DNA of 6,064 bases from assembly GCA_002483765.1 (NCBI GenBank), contig DLIO01000077.1, forward strand, positions 1 through 6,064, given 5' to 3'. The first letter of the stretch is position 1. Every line of letters begins with the position of its first letter. The notes beneath the pieces were generated by a model. The model searched no databases. It saw only the letters and a list, made by a program, of their open reading frames with translations, and had not been told where the DNA came from. This document shows positions 1 to 5,849 of this stretch, piece after piece. The DNA comes from Lentisphaeria bacterium UBA7640 (lineage in GTDB: Bacteria > Verrucomicrobiota > Lentisphaeria > Victivallales > Victivallaceae). The position numbers were made by a program, and so were the translations under genes.

Positions 1-35
1 AAAATAAGTCAGTTTTGACTTTTAGCAGACGTGTT

Positions 36-143
36 CTCTTGAAAAACCGCCAAAATTTGTCGTAGAAACATTGCTAAAAGATGGCACCACAGTGGTGTCC
101 TCTTTTGCATTCTACGGCGAGCGCTTGGCGGTGCTTTCAAGAG
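36..143 (+). repeat. 108-nt imperfect inverted repeat / long RNA hairpin
   Basis: The two halves are complementary along almost their whole length. Hand-folded stems are 36-44 with 135-143 (9 pairs), 47-53 with 125-131 (7), 56-67 with 110-121 (12, three of them T-G), 72-74 with 107-109 (3), 76-81 with 101-106 (6) and 83-89 with 93-99 (7, one G-T), closed by a three-base loop at 90-92. The wobble pairs are T-G on the + strand and would be A-C mismatches on the - strand, so a + strand RNA folds better. It could be a structured RNA, an operon leader, or a decayed miniature inverted-repeat element. GTGT lies on both flanks (31-34 and 144-147), a weak hint of a target duplication. I do not recognise the family. 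Confidence 0.7.
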
Positions 144-168
144 GTGTAATTGGGGGCACCTTTTTTTT
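141..168 (+). terminator. putative intrinsic terminator upstream of the cluster
   Basis: A short stem pairs 141-147 with 156-162 (core AGGTG with CACCT, plus wobble pairs) around an eight-base loop, and a run of eight Ts occupies 161-168. This is the shape of a rho-independent terminator reading rightward, although the stem is short. It would end either a transcript entering from the left or the hairpin RNA at 36-143. Its first three bases (141-143) are also the last three of the long hairpin's right arm, so the two structures compete there. No start codon or coding signal overlaps it convincingly. Confidence 0.5.
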
Positions 169-187
169 GCACATTTTTCCGTCTGTG

Positions 188-220
188 GCATAAGATTATT
201 GAAACACCTCAGCATAAGAT
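188..220 (+). repeat. GCATAAGAT direct repeat ahead of first gene
   Basis: The nonamer GCATAAGAT occurs at 188-196 and again at 212-220, with starts 24 bases apart, immediately before the ribosome-binding site of the first gene. It could be a regulator site or chance in AT-rich DNA. TAAGAT matches the -10 consensus at four of six positions, but I see no good -35 box at the right distance from either copy, so I do not call a promoter. Confidence 0.3.
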
Positions 221-226
221 AAAAAT

Positions 227-230
227 GGAG
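227..230 (+). promoter_or_regulatory. Shine-Dalgarno GGAG fixing the start at 237
   Basis: GGAG lies six bases before the ATG at 237. The in-frame upstream alternatives, ATG at 225 and TTG at 150, have no such site. The TTG also lies inside the terminator-like structure. The choice puts the zinc-ribbon cysteines at the extreme N-terminus, as in the neighbouring proteins. Confidence 0.7.
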
Positions 231-236
231 ATAGAA

Positions 237-578
237 ATGAAAAGTAAAAAGTGTCCTAACTGCAACCATGAATTTTCTGGCGTTAAAAATTTCTGTGACA
301 ATTGCGGAACTCGGTTGCCACATAACTCAATAGCCAATCCAAGGCATGACTTATCTCATACCCCAGCAATGTCAGAAGGTCAACTATTTGGCGTTTTAGG
401 GTTAGTCTCAGGAATAATTAGTCTTTTTGTCGTTGGAATTGTTTTCGGCCCTGCAGCTATCATTCTCGGAGTACTAGCTCTTAACAGACGGAACAATCTA
501 GGTTGGGCTGGGATTATTATAGGCGGTATCGTCGTTTTTGTTACTGGTATCGCATTTTTGTTACTTGTTCTCGAATGA
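237..578 (+). CDS. zinc-ribbon plus DUF4190-like membrane protein
   Basis: This is a 113-residue protein. Residues 6-23 form a zinc ribbon (CPNC at 6-9, CDNC at 20-23) of the short type that opens many bacterial membrane proteins. A polar linker follows to about residue 47. Two strongly hydrophobic segments come next, about 50-82 (possibly a helix plus re-entrant part) and 90-112, separated by a basic loop (NRRNN). The glycine-rich pattern, with GVLAL before the basic loop and WAGIIIGGIV after it, resembles the DUF4190 family, whose role is unknown. The gene ends 27 bases before the Sel1 gene, so the two are probably co-transcribed. Cytoplasmic placement of the ribbon is inferred. No enzymatic motif is visible. 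The DUF4190 assignment is from pattern memory and is moderate. Confidence 0.85.
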   Translation: MKSKKCPNCNHEFSGVKNFCDNCGTRLPHNSIANPRHDLSHTPAMSEGQLFGVLGLVSGIISLFVVGIVFGPAAIILGVLALNRRNNLGWAGIIIGGIVVFVTGIAFLLLVLE

Positions 579-595
579 AAATTATAAATATAGAT

Positions 596-600
596 GGAAG
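596..600 (+). promoter_or_regulatory. Shine-Dalgarno GGAAG fixing the start at 606
   Basis: GGAAG lies five bases before the ATG at 606. The alternative in-frame ATG at 594 has only AT-rich sequence before it. The paralogous protein starting at 5068 also begins almost directly at its KTVCPNC motif, which supports 606. Confidence 0.65.
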
Positions 601-605
601 AAAGT

Positions 606-3179
606 ATGGAAAAAATAAAAACTGTTTGCCCAAACTGCTATCAAAAATACAATGTCCCAGAAGATTATATTCAAAAGGAAGTAACATGTGATAAATGCCA
701 ATATAAATTTTTTGTTACGCGGGCAAAAAAATGTTCTCATTGCAAGGCCGAAAATCCAGCACAGGCGTTCCATTGCTGGAAATGTAATACCGAGTTCAAA
801 ATCTCAGTCCCAAAAGACTATACAGCTCTCAGGGAAAAGCTTCTAAAATTTATTGCAGTGCTCGTTCTGTTGTTGATTTGTGGCGGAGCGGCCATAGGCT
901 ATTTTCGTTGGAAGCACATGCAATGGCTTAAGAAGTCGGCAGCCCAAGGAAATTCTGAAGCTATGTTGATTCTGGGTAAAATGTATCTAACGGGAGATAA
1001 AGTTAGACAAAATGCTGAACAGGGGGATTTCTATCTTTCGAAACTTGTTGAAAAAAAGCACCAAGAGGCTTTGGTTATTCTGGGTAAAGCACTGTTTACT
1101 GGTGAGAATATTGGGCTGGACACTTCCCGAGGAGTGGAATACCTAAAACGTGCCGCAGATGCTGGAAATAGCAATATTCAATTTCTTCTTGCTGTGATTT
1201 ATGGCCACACTATTCATGATAAAAGTTCTCAATTTTACAACCTGAACAAATACCGTGGAATTTTATTTGCTGATTCAAAACTATCGGAAAAGTACCTTGT
1301 TAAGGCGGCTAATTCAGGTGAATATGGAGAGTGGTATTACATGTTGGCAAATTATTATCGGGAAAATACAAATGAGTACATTCGGCTCTTGAAGTTGGCA
1401 GCTGATAAGAATTATCCTAGAGCATATCGTAGTCTTGGCAATCATTATCATTATTCTGCATTAAGCGAAGAAGAAAAATATAAAATTGCAGAAAAATATT
1501 ATCTCCAAGCACTGCAATTAGGGGATTTTGTGGTAACAGCATCGCTTTCTCAATTATACGCAAAAGGTGGCTTTGGGCTTGAACGGAATACGGAACAGGC
1601 ACTAAACATGTGTAATTTGGGAGTGGAAAAAGGATGTCCTGAGACGCAAGTTGTACTTGGAGATTATTATTGTGTAGGAAAGTTAGTGCCGAAAGATATC
1701 GGCGAGGCACTACGTTTATACCATGACGCCGCCACAAAAGACTTCAACCTAGCGAATAGTGCTATAGCAAAATGCTACTTAGAGGGAACTGGAGTACAAC
1801 AGGATGTTTTTAAAGCTATTGATTACTATTGGAAAGCACAAAATAGTTATGAGTTGTGGAAAATACTGAAAAACAAGAATAAAAAATATAGCAAGAATGA
1901 ACATCAGAATTATTGTGAGAAAATACTTGCTCTTTATACGCAGGCAGCTAAAAAAGGAGACCCAAAGTGGCAGTTAAAGCTAGCGGAATGTTACTGGTAT
2001 GGTTGGGGAGGAGATGAAAATAATACAAAAGCATTTCAATGGTTTTCTGAAGTTGAGCAAAATACAAAAGCATCCGATAGCAACAGACATCGTGCACAGA
2101 AATATATTGGTGATTATTATTCTGGCAATTATGAGTACGCAAAAGCGGTGGATTATTATTGGAAAGCTGGTAATGCCGAGCGATTGATTGAATTGCTGGA
2201 GAAAAAAATCGAAGTCCCTAAAATTATCAATCTTTTTCAGGTAGATGCTGATAAAGGCAACAGCGAATGGCAATACCAGTTAGCAAAATGTTATCTCCAT
2301 GGTATCGGCATTGAGTCTTCCAACTATAAAGCTGTATCTTTGCTTGAAAAATCAGCTAAACAGAATTATGTCAAAGCACAATTTATGTTAGGCGAATATC
2401 ATGCTGGGAAATATGATACTAGAAAGTATCCTAGATATTATACTAACGATTCACGTAAATCAGTTCAATGGTTTAAAAAAGCTGCAAATAATGGATATGC
2501 TCCAGCACAATGTGAATTGGGCAAGCTTTACGTTAAAGGAAAGGTCGATAATTTCGGCGAAAACCATTATGAAGCAGCGAAACTGTTCAAGCTGGCTGCT
2601 GCCCAAGGAGATGCAGAAGCAAAATATAAATTATCACAGGCTTATTTCACTGGATGTGGCGTTGAGAAAGATATGGAGAAATCCTATAATTATCTTCGGT
2701 CAGCCACCATTAGCGAATTTCCAGAAGCCCAATGTGAAATGGGGGAGTTTGCCCAGAAAAAAAAGCTCTATCTTGAGGCTTTTAGACTTTTTCAAAAGGC
2801 TGCAACTCAAGGGCATGCCAAAGCGCAATTTTTATTGGGCATGTGCTATATTCGCGGCGAGGGAACCATTGCGGACAGGGATAAGGCTGTTGAATATTTT
2901 CTGAAGTCGTCCGAACAGGGTAATGCGGGAGCTATGTTACAACTTGGATTTTTTTATGATGAACAAGAAAAATTTTCCGAAGCTGCCAAATGGTATAAAA
3001 ATGCCGCTCAAAAAGGAAACTCTACTGCGCAATTTAATTTGGCTATCTGCTATCTAAAAGGCGAAGGTACCCACAAAAATATCTCCTCCGCCCAGCACTG
3101 GTTGCAGAAGGCTTCCAAGGAAGGGCATAAAGGCGCTCAGGATTTATTACAGAAGTTAAACTCTTCCAATAGAAGATAA
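606..3179 (+). CDS. membrane-anchored double zinc-ribbon Sel1-repeat protein
   Basis: This is an 857-residue protein with three parts. Residues 8-60 carry two four-cysteine zinc ribbons: CPNC/CDKC at 8-11 and 28-31, MJ0042-like, then CSHC/CWKC at 43-46 and 57-60. One membrane helix spans about 82-100. The rest, about 104-850, is an array of Sel1-like repeats, recognisable from recurring AA-x-x-G-(N/D/H)-x-x-A-Q-x-x-LG-x-x-Y-x-x-G. The clearest start near residues 111, 182, 340, 447, 547, 627, 665, 733, 779 and 800. Sel1 repeats are paired helices of the TPR-like class that bind proteins; no enzymatic domain is seen. Residues 403-468 and 513-568 are related to each other (KA-DYYWKA-N, then GD/GN-x-x-W-x-x-(K/Q)LA-x-CY), showing internal duplication. 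Charges on both sides of the helix are basic, so topology is uncertain. A scaffold for the neighbouring membrane or exported proteins is an inference. Confidence 0.95.
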   Translation: MEKIKTVCPNCYQKYNVPEDYIQKEVTCDKCQYKFFVTRAKKCSHCKAENPAQAFHCWKCNTEFKISVPKDYTALREKLLKFIAVLVLLLICGGAAIGYFRWKHMQWLKKSAAQGNSEAMLILGKMYLTGDKVRQNAEQGDFYLSKLVEKKHQEALVILGKALFTGENIGLDTSRGVEYLKRAADAGNSNIQFLLAVIYGHTIHDKSSQFYNLNKYRGILFADSKLSEKYLVKAANSGEYGEWYYMLANYYRENTNEYIRLLKLAADKNYPRAYRSLGNHYHYSALSEEEKYKIAEKYYLQALQLGDFVVTASLSQLYAKGGFGLERNTEQALNMCNLGVEKGCPETQVVLGDYYCVGKLVPKDIGEALRLYHDAATKDFNLANSAIAKCYLEGTGVQQDVFKAIDYYWKAQNSYELWKILKNKNKKYSKNEHQNYCEKILALYTQAAKKGDPKWQLKLAECYWYGWGGDENNTKAFQWFSEVEQNTKASDSNRHRAQKYIGDYYSGNYEYAKAVDYYWKAGNAERLIELLEKKIEVPKIINLFQVDADKGNSEWQYQLAKCYLHGIGIESSNYKAVSLLEKSAKQNYVKAQFMLGEYHAGKYDTRKYPRYYTNDSRKSVQWFKKAANNGYAPAQCELGKLYVKGKVDNFGENHYEAAKLFKLAAAQGDAEAKYKLSQAYFTGCGVEKDMEKSYNYLRSATISEFPEAQCEMGEFAQKKKLYLEAFRLFQKAATQGHAKAQFLLGMCYIRGEGTIADRDKAVEYFLKSSEQGNAGAMLQLGFFYDEQEKFSEAAKWYKNAAQKGNSTAQFNLAICYLKGEGTHKNISSAQHWLQKASKEGHKGAQDLLQKLNSSNRR

Positions 3180-3203
3180 CCCATAATAAAAAAGGAATAT
3201 AAA

Positions 3204-3680
3204 ATGAACAAAGTAATCGGAATCACGTTGGGACTTTTGGTCGTAGCCATTAATTCATGGTCTGCCCCAAAACAGTTATCCGTAAATGATGTTTCGGCAT
3301 CTAATTTAAAAATTATTCTCAGTGAAAAATACGGGACATCTATCGACGAGGAAGGGATACTAATTGTCCATCGGGGAAAGAATCAACAAGTCGTCGTCAT
3401 TATTGACCAAAAGGAGAAAACAATTACTTTTTGGAACGCATGGATAGCCAAACCGGCTGTCACTAGGGAAAAGTGTTTTGAACTGATAAACAACTGGCTG
3501 AACAATCACTCCGTGTTTGTTACGGCGTATGACAATGAGAATAAGCGATTTGCCCGTGCTTATGTCATGACTTTCAAGGGCGGTATTATTGTTGAGAACT
3601 TCACGACCATGCTCGACGAGTACTTTATTGATGATGAAGATTTTGTAAAACATTTTTATGATGCTGGTGTATTAAAATAA
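3204..3680 (+). CDS. secreted YbjN-like protein
   Basis: This is a 158-residue protein. It begins with an export signal: a basic start (MNK), a hydrophobic core at about 4-16 and a likely cleavage after Ser20. The mature part resembles the YbjN family, small alpha-beta proteins with a type III secretion chaperone-like fold: an N-terminal helix and strand pattern at about 26-82, then CFELINNWLNN (91-101), RFARAYV (115-121) and GGIIVENF (126-133), followed by an acidic end. YbjN relatives are mostly cytoplasmic, so an exported copy is unusual. Start choice is supported by AAGGA seven bases upstream. It follows the Sel1 gene by 24 bases and precedes the lipoprotein gene by 14, so one transcript is likely. 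It may bind a partner in the periplasm or outside, but no ligand is evident. The family call comes from motif resemblance. Confidence 0.88.
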   Translation: MNKVIGITLGLLVVAINSWSAPKQLSVNDVSASNLKIILSEKYGTSIDEEGILIVHRGKNQQVVVIIDQKEKTITFWNAWIAKPAVTREKCFELINNWLNNHSVFVTAYDNENKRFARAYVMTFKGGIIVENFTTMLDEYFIDDEDFVKHFYDAGVLK

Positions 3681-3694
3681 GGAGTTGTTAAATC

Positions 3695-4048
3695 ATGGGA
3701 TATAGTCGAATATTAACGGGTTTGTTGCTGATAATTGCAATCAATTTTTTATGTGTCGGATGTGACCCCGGGCCGGGCGGAGGCTCCAGTTCGAGTGATG
3801 CCCCCAGTTTAAGTGATGTCAAGGTGCTTGCAGCAAGATATGCCCGCTCTCAGGTTCACGTTCCCGTTGAGCCGGACGGCGGGGTTCGCATTGAGAATAG
3901 TTTCACTAAGACCGTCAATGGAGAAAAAGTTTACTTGTATGATTTTATTTTCAGAGTAAGGAAACCGAATGGAAGTTGGAGCACATGGCAGATGCGATAC
4001 CGGATTGCAATAGCTAGACGTGGGAAATACTTAGAGTTGCTTCAATAG
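3695..4048 (+). CDS. small putative lipoprotein of unknown function
   Basis: This is a 117-residue protein. Residues 1-22 form a signal peptide with a hydrophobic core, ending in a lipobox-like CVGC with Cys23 as the probable lipid-modified residue. The -3 position is Cys rather than the usual Leu, so the box is imperfect. A Gly/Ser/Pro-rich linker (24-38) follows, then a compact alpha-plus-beta domain (40-117) with alternating hydrophobic residues (VYLYDFIFRV at 79-88, QMRYRIAIA at 99-107). I do not recognise the domain. AAGGAG at 3679-3684 overlaps the stop codon of the previous gene and sits ten bases before this ATG, suggesting coupled translation. The linker and following codons are visibly richer in G and C than the neighbours. 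Asp follows the cysteine, which in enterobacteria favours inner-membrane retention; whether that applies here is unknown. Confidence 0.85.
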   Translation: MGYSRILTGLLLIIAINFLCVGCDPGPGGGSSSSDAPSLSDVKVLAARYARSQVHVPVEPDGGVRIENSFTKTVNGEKVYLYDFIFRVRKPNGSWSTWQMRYRIAIARRGKYLELLQ

Positions 4049-4077
4049 CCATATATACGTGAGAGAACAGATAGCAG

Positions 4078-4281
4078 ATGAAGACGGGCAGTAAAAAAAT
4101 TTCAAAGGGGTATATTTGTACCGAAGATGACCATGTTTTTATGGCTGTTTTCTTTTGCGTTGCTCAGATTGGCGTTTGGCGATGCCTTCTATGGGACGTA
4201 ATTGGAAACGGTCTCTTTTTTTATACATTTCATGAGACGGAATCAATGATATACAAAAACAACCCCAAAAGAGGAAAATAA
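4078..4281 (+). CDS. doubtful 67-residue reading frame
   Basis: A 67-codon frame fills most of the 232-base gap between the lipoprotein gene and the next zinc-ribbon gene. Its stop overlaps the next start as TAATG (4279-4283), a common coupling arrangement. Against it, the Shine-Dalgarno match is poor (GAGAG twelve bases upstream), and the composition is unlike its neighbours, rich in aromatic and Cys residues with one weakly hydrophobic stretch at about 20-49. The +1 frame offers a competing 24-codon ATG frame at 4127-4201 with a hydrophobic peptide. No family is recognised. The stretch could equally be a leader region or a remnant of a lost gene. Confidence 0.25.
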   Translation: MKTGSKKISKGYICTEDDHVFMAVFFCVAQIGVWRCLLWDVIGNGLFFYTFHETESMIYKNNPKRGK

Positions 4282-5054
4282 TGAATTTGAAGTTGAGAGA
4301 CTGTTCGGCCTGTGGAAACAAAGTATCTCCACTGGCAATTGCGTGCCACCGATGTGGGCATCCGATAGCTCGAATGAAACCTTCCTCTGTTCAGGGCGGA
4401 ATACCTTCACCGAAAGCTATTTCGTCGAAGGAACTTCATTGGAGCCCTATGGGAAGCAAAAGTTCACAGGGCCCAAGTTCCACTTATACCATCAATGATA
4501 TTCCATTATCTCAAGAAGCAATTTTGCAACGAATTCGCCACGTTTTTGAACTGAGTGGTTTTTCCGTTGAACAAAGCAAATATCAAGAAGGTACCGCTAC
4601 TACTATCGGAGGGCTGATTGGAGCAGAAAACGGTGGTCTGGTGGGAGGGATTACCACCATTGATAAAGAGACTTGGAATCCATTTCTAGTCTCAAAAGCT
4701 GGGCATCGCTTCATGCAGTCTAAAGTTACCGTTTTATCAACAAGACAAAAATCAAGAGTAATCCATGATAGTCTGTCTCGGACAGAAAATGATGTTGAAC
4801 TCCATGTCAAAATAGAAGCTCCTAATGTTCCGATATGGATATTAATTACTGGCATGCTTCTTGGTATGATAATCGGATTTATTCTTAATGGACGAGGAGA
4901 CCAAGGCGAATTTTATGGTATCATAGGAGTTTTCTTGGGTGCGATTCCATATGTTACCATCAATCTTACGGCGTGGAATGCAACTGAAGTCATGAATTTT
5001 CAAGAACAGTTGACGGAAGCCATGTTGAAAATTGTACCAAAACTCAAATTATAA
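4281..5054 (+). CDS. zinc-ribbon protein with glycine-rich segment and C-terminal membrane hairpin
   Basis: This is a 257-residue protein. An N-terminal zinc ribbon (CSAC at 8-11, CHRC at 22-25, each followed by Gly) is followed by a Ser/Pro/Gly linker to about residue 68. A predicted soluble domain at 70-180 has a helix at about 77-95 (QEAILQRIRHVFELSGF), a glycine-repeat stretch at 109-124 with small-residue spacing like a glycine zipper, then beta-like strands. Two membrane helices, about 184-202 and 210-229, form a hairpin, and an amphipathic tail (236-257) returns to the side of the soluble domain. GAGG lies six bases before the ATG. The gene ends 13 bases before the next one. I do not recognise the central domain. 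Membrane location is well supported by the sequence; any role in membrane binding or assembly is inference. Confidence 0.92.
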   Translation: MNLKLRDCSACGNKVSPLAIACHRCGHPIARMKPSSVQGGIPSPKAISSKELHWSPMGSKSSQGPSSTYTINDIPLSQEAILQRIRHVFELSGFSVEQSKYQEGTATTIGGLIGAENGGLVGGITTIDKETWNPFLVSKAGHRFMQSKVTVLSTRQKSRVIHDSLSRTENDVELHVKIEAPNVPIWILITGMLLGMIIGFILNGRGDQGEFYGIIGVFLGAIPYVTINLTAWNATEVMNFQEQLTEAMLKIVPKLKL

Positions 5055-5067
5055 GGAAAATGAAAAG

Positions 5068-5763
5068 ATGAAAACAGTTTGTCCGAATTGCCACCAAGAG
5101 TACGAGGTTTCAGAAGATTATATTCAGAAGGAAATATCATGCGAGAATTGTAGCCATGATTTCTTCGTGAACAAAGCAAAGTTTTGCTCAGATTGTGGAG
5201 TCGCCAATCCTGCACAATGTTTTGAATGTTATTCTTGTCACCATCCATTTCAATTGTTGTCGGCTAATAACAGTCAAAATTGGGCTACCCGAGATAAGAA
5301 AACAAATGACCGTTCTAAGGCAGAATTAAGTATATTAATGCGAGTCATTGCTTCAATCTTCAGACTCGGATGTATGCTTGCTGTGATAAAAGGTGGTGCC
5401 GGGGTTTTTTTTAACATCTTCAGCATGGATGTAAGTTTTGGAACGAGGTTAGGTCATATCATAGTTAATGTTTGCCTCGTTGTTGTTTATGGAAGATTGG
5501 AACAAATTCTCTTCATACTTACACACCCCGATAAAAAAGCGATACAAACACTGTATGCACAATTGGCGCTGATTGGAAGCCTTATATTATCCATAATTGG
5601 GTTGGTATATTCGTCTATAGCTCGCACTGGGGCGGAGCGATTTATACATTTGTTGGCGAGTTTTTTCGCACTTTTTGTCACATATAAGATATTCCAGCTT
5701 TGGAATGAACGCTGTATTATGGATGAAAATTTTACAGAGGATGACATTACTAAAAAGAGATAA
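5068..5763 (+). CDS. double zinc-ribbon four-helix membrane protein, paralogous head to the Sel1 protein
   Basis: This is a 231-residue protein. It opens with the same module as the Sel1 protein: a first ribbon CPNC/CENC at 5-8 and 25-28, and a second CSDC/CYSC at 40-43 and 54-57 with identical spacing, plus an extra Cys51. By hand alignment about 35 of 62 residues are identical, including SEDYIQKE and NPAQ motifs. A polar linker (64-86) leads to four hydrophobic segments, about 90-116, 128-152, 163-184 and 192-211, and an acidic-then-basic tail. The membrane domain is not recognised. The ATG at 5068 was chosen because it abuts the conserved module. An in-frame ATG at 5032 lies inside the previous gene. 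AAGG at 5053-5056 overlaps the previous stop codon, with rather long spacing to the ATG. It is likely co-expressed with the gene before it. Confidence 0.93.
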   Translation: MKTVCPNCHQEYEVSEDYIQKEISCENCSHDFFVNKAKFCSDCGVANPAQCFECYSCHHPFQLLSANNSQNWATRDKKTNDRSKAELSILMRVIASIFRLGCMLAVIKGGAGVFFNIFSMDVSFGTRLGHIIVNVCLVVVYGRLEQILFILTHPDKKAIQTLYAQLALIGSLILSIIGLVYSSIARTGAERFIHLLASFFALFVTYKIFQLWNERCIMDENFTEDDITKKR

Positions 5764-5849
5764 AGAAAACCATGAAAAGCTGAAAATTAACGAAATAAAG
5801 ATAAAACAAAGTTTGTGACTTAACCACAACAATAGAAGGAGTATTCCAA
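5764..5849 (+). other. A-rich intergenic stretch with small hairpin
   Basis: These 86 bases hold no gene. The left part is purine-rich (many A runs). At 5811-5830 a six-pair stem with one bulged T (GTTTGTG with CACAAC) encloses a seven-base loop. It has no T-tract on the + strand. On the - strand it would be followed by T-rich sequence, but no - strand gene needs a terminator here. A strong AAGGAG ribosome-binding site at 5836-5841 serves the next gene with eight-base spacing. No convincing promoter is visible. Confidence 0.4.

Noticed and set aside
150..236. Upstream extension of the first gene to a TTG at 150 or an ATG at 225
   Set aside because: The extension crosses the poly-T tract of the terminator-like structure, and no ribosome-binding site precedes either start, while GGAG fits the ATG at 237.
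9..323. 104-codon - strand reading frame across the hairpin and first gene start
   Set aside because: It runs through both arms of the inverted repeat and into the zinc-ribbon gene on the opposite strand, with no recognisable domain and a composition unlike a real protein.
558..588. Possible internal promoter (TTGTTA, 19-base spacer, TATAAA) before the Sel1 gene
   Set aside because: The spacer is long, the -35 match is only four of six, and the boxes lie largely inside the preceding coding region of AT-rich DNA where such matches are common.
2401..2904. 167-codon + strand frame inside the Sel1 gene
   Set aside because: It is an out-of-frame shadow of the repeat-encoding sequence; the Sel1 frame is clearly the coding one.
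4202..4229. Candidate promoter before the gene at 4281 (TTGGAA and TACATT-like boxes)
   Set aside because: Four-of-six matches in both boxes with a 16-base spacer are too weak to claim in this composition.
4211..4238. GTCTC/GAGAC inverted repeat around a T-run
   Set aside because: Only five pairs with an 18-base loop, and the T-run lies inside the loop, so it does not make a terminator.
5487..5832. Two - strand frames opposite the 5068 gene
   Set aside because: Both are antisense to an intact membrane protein gene and have no recognisable motif or ribosome-binding context.
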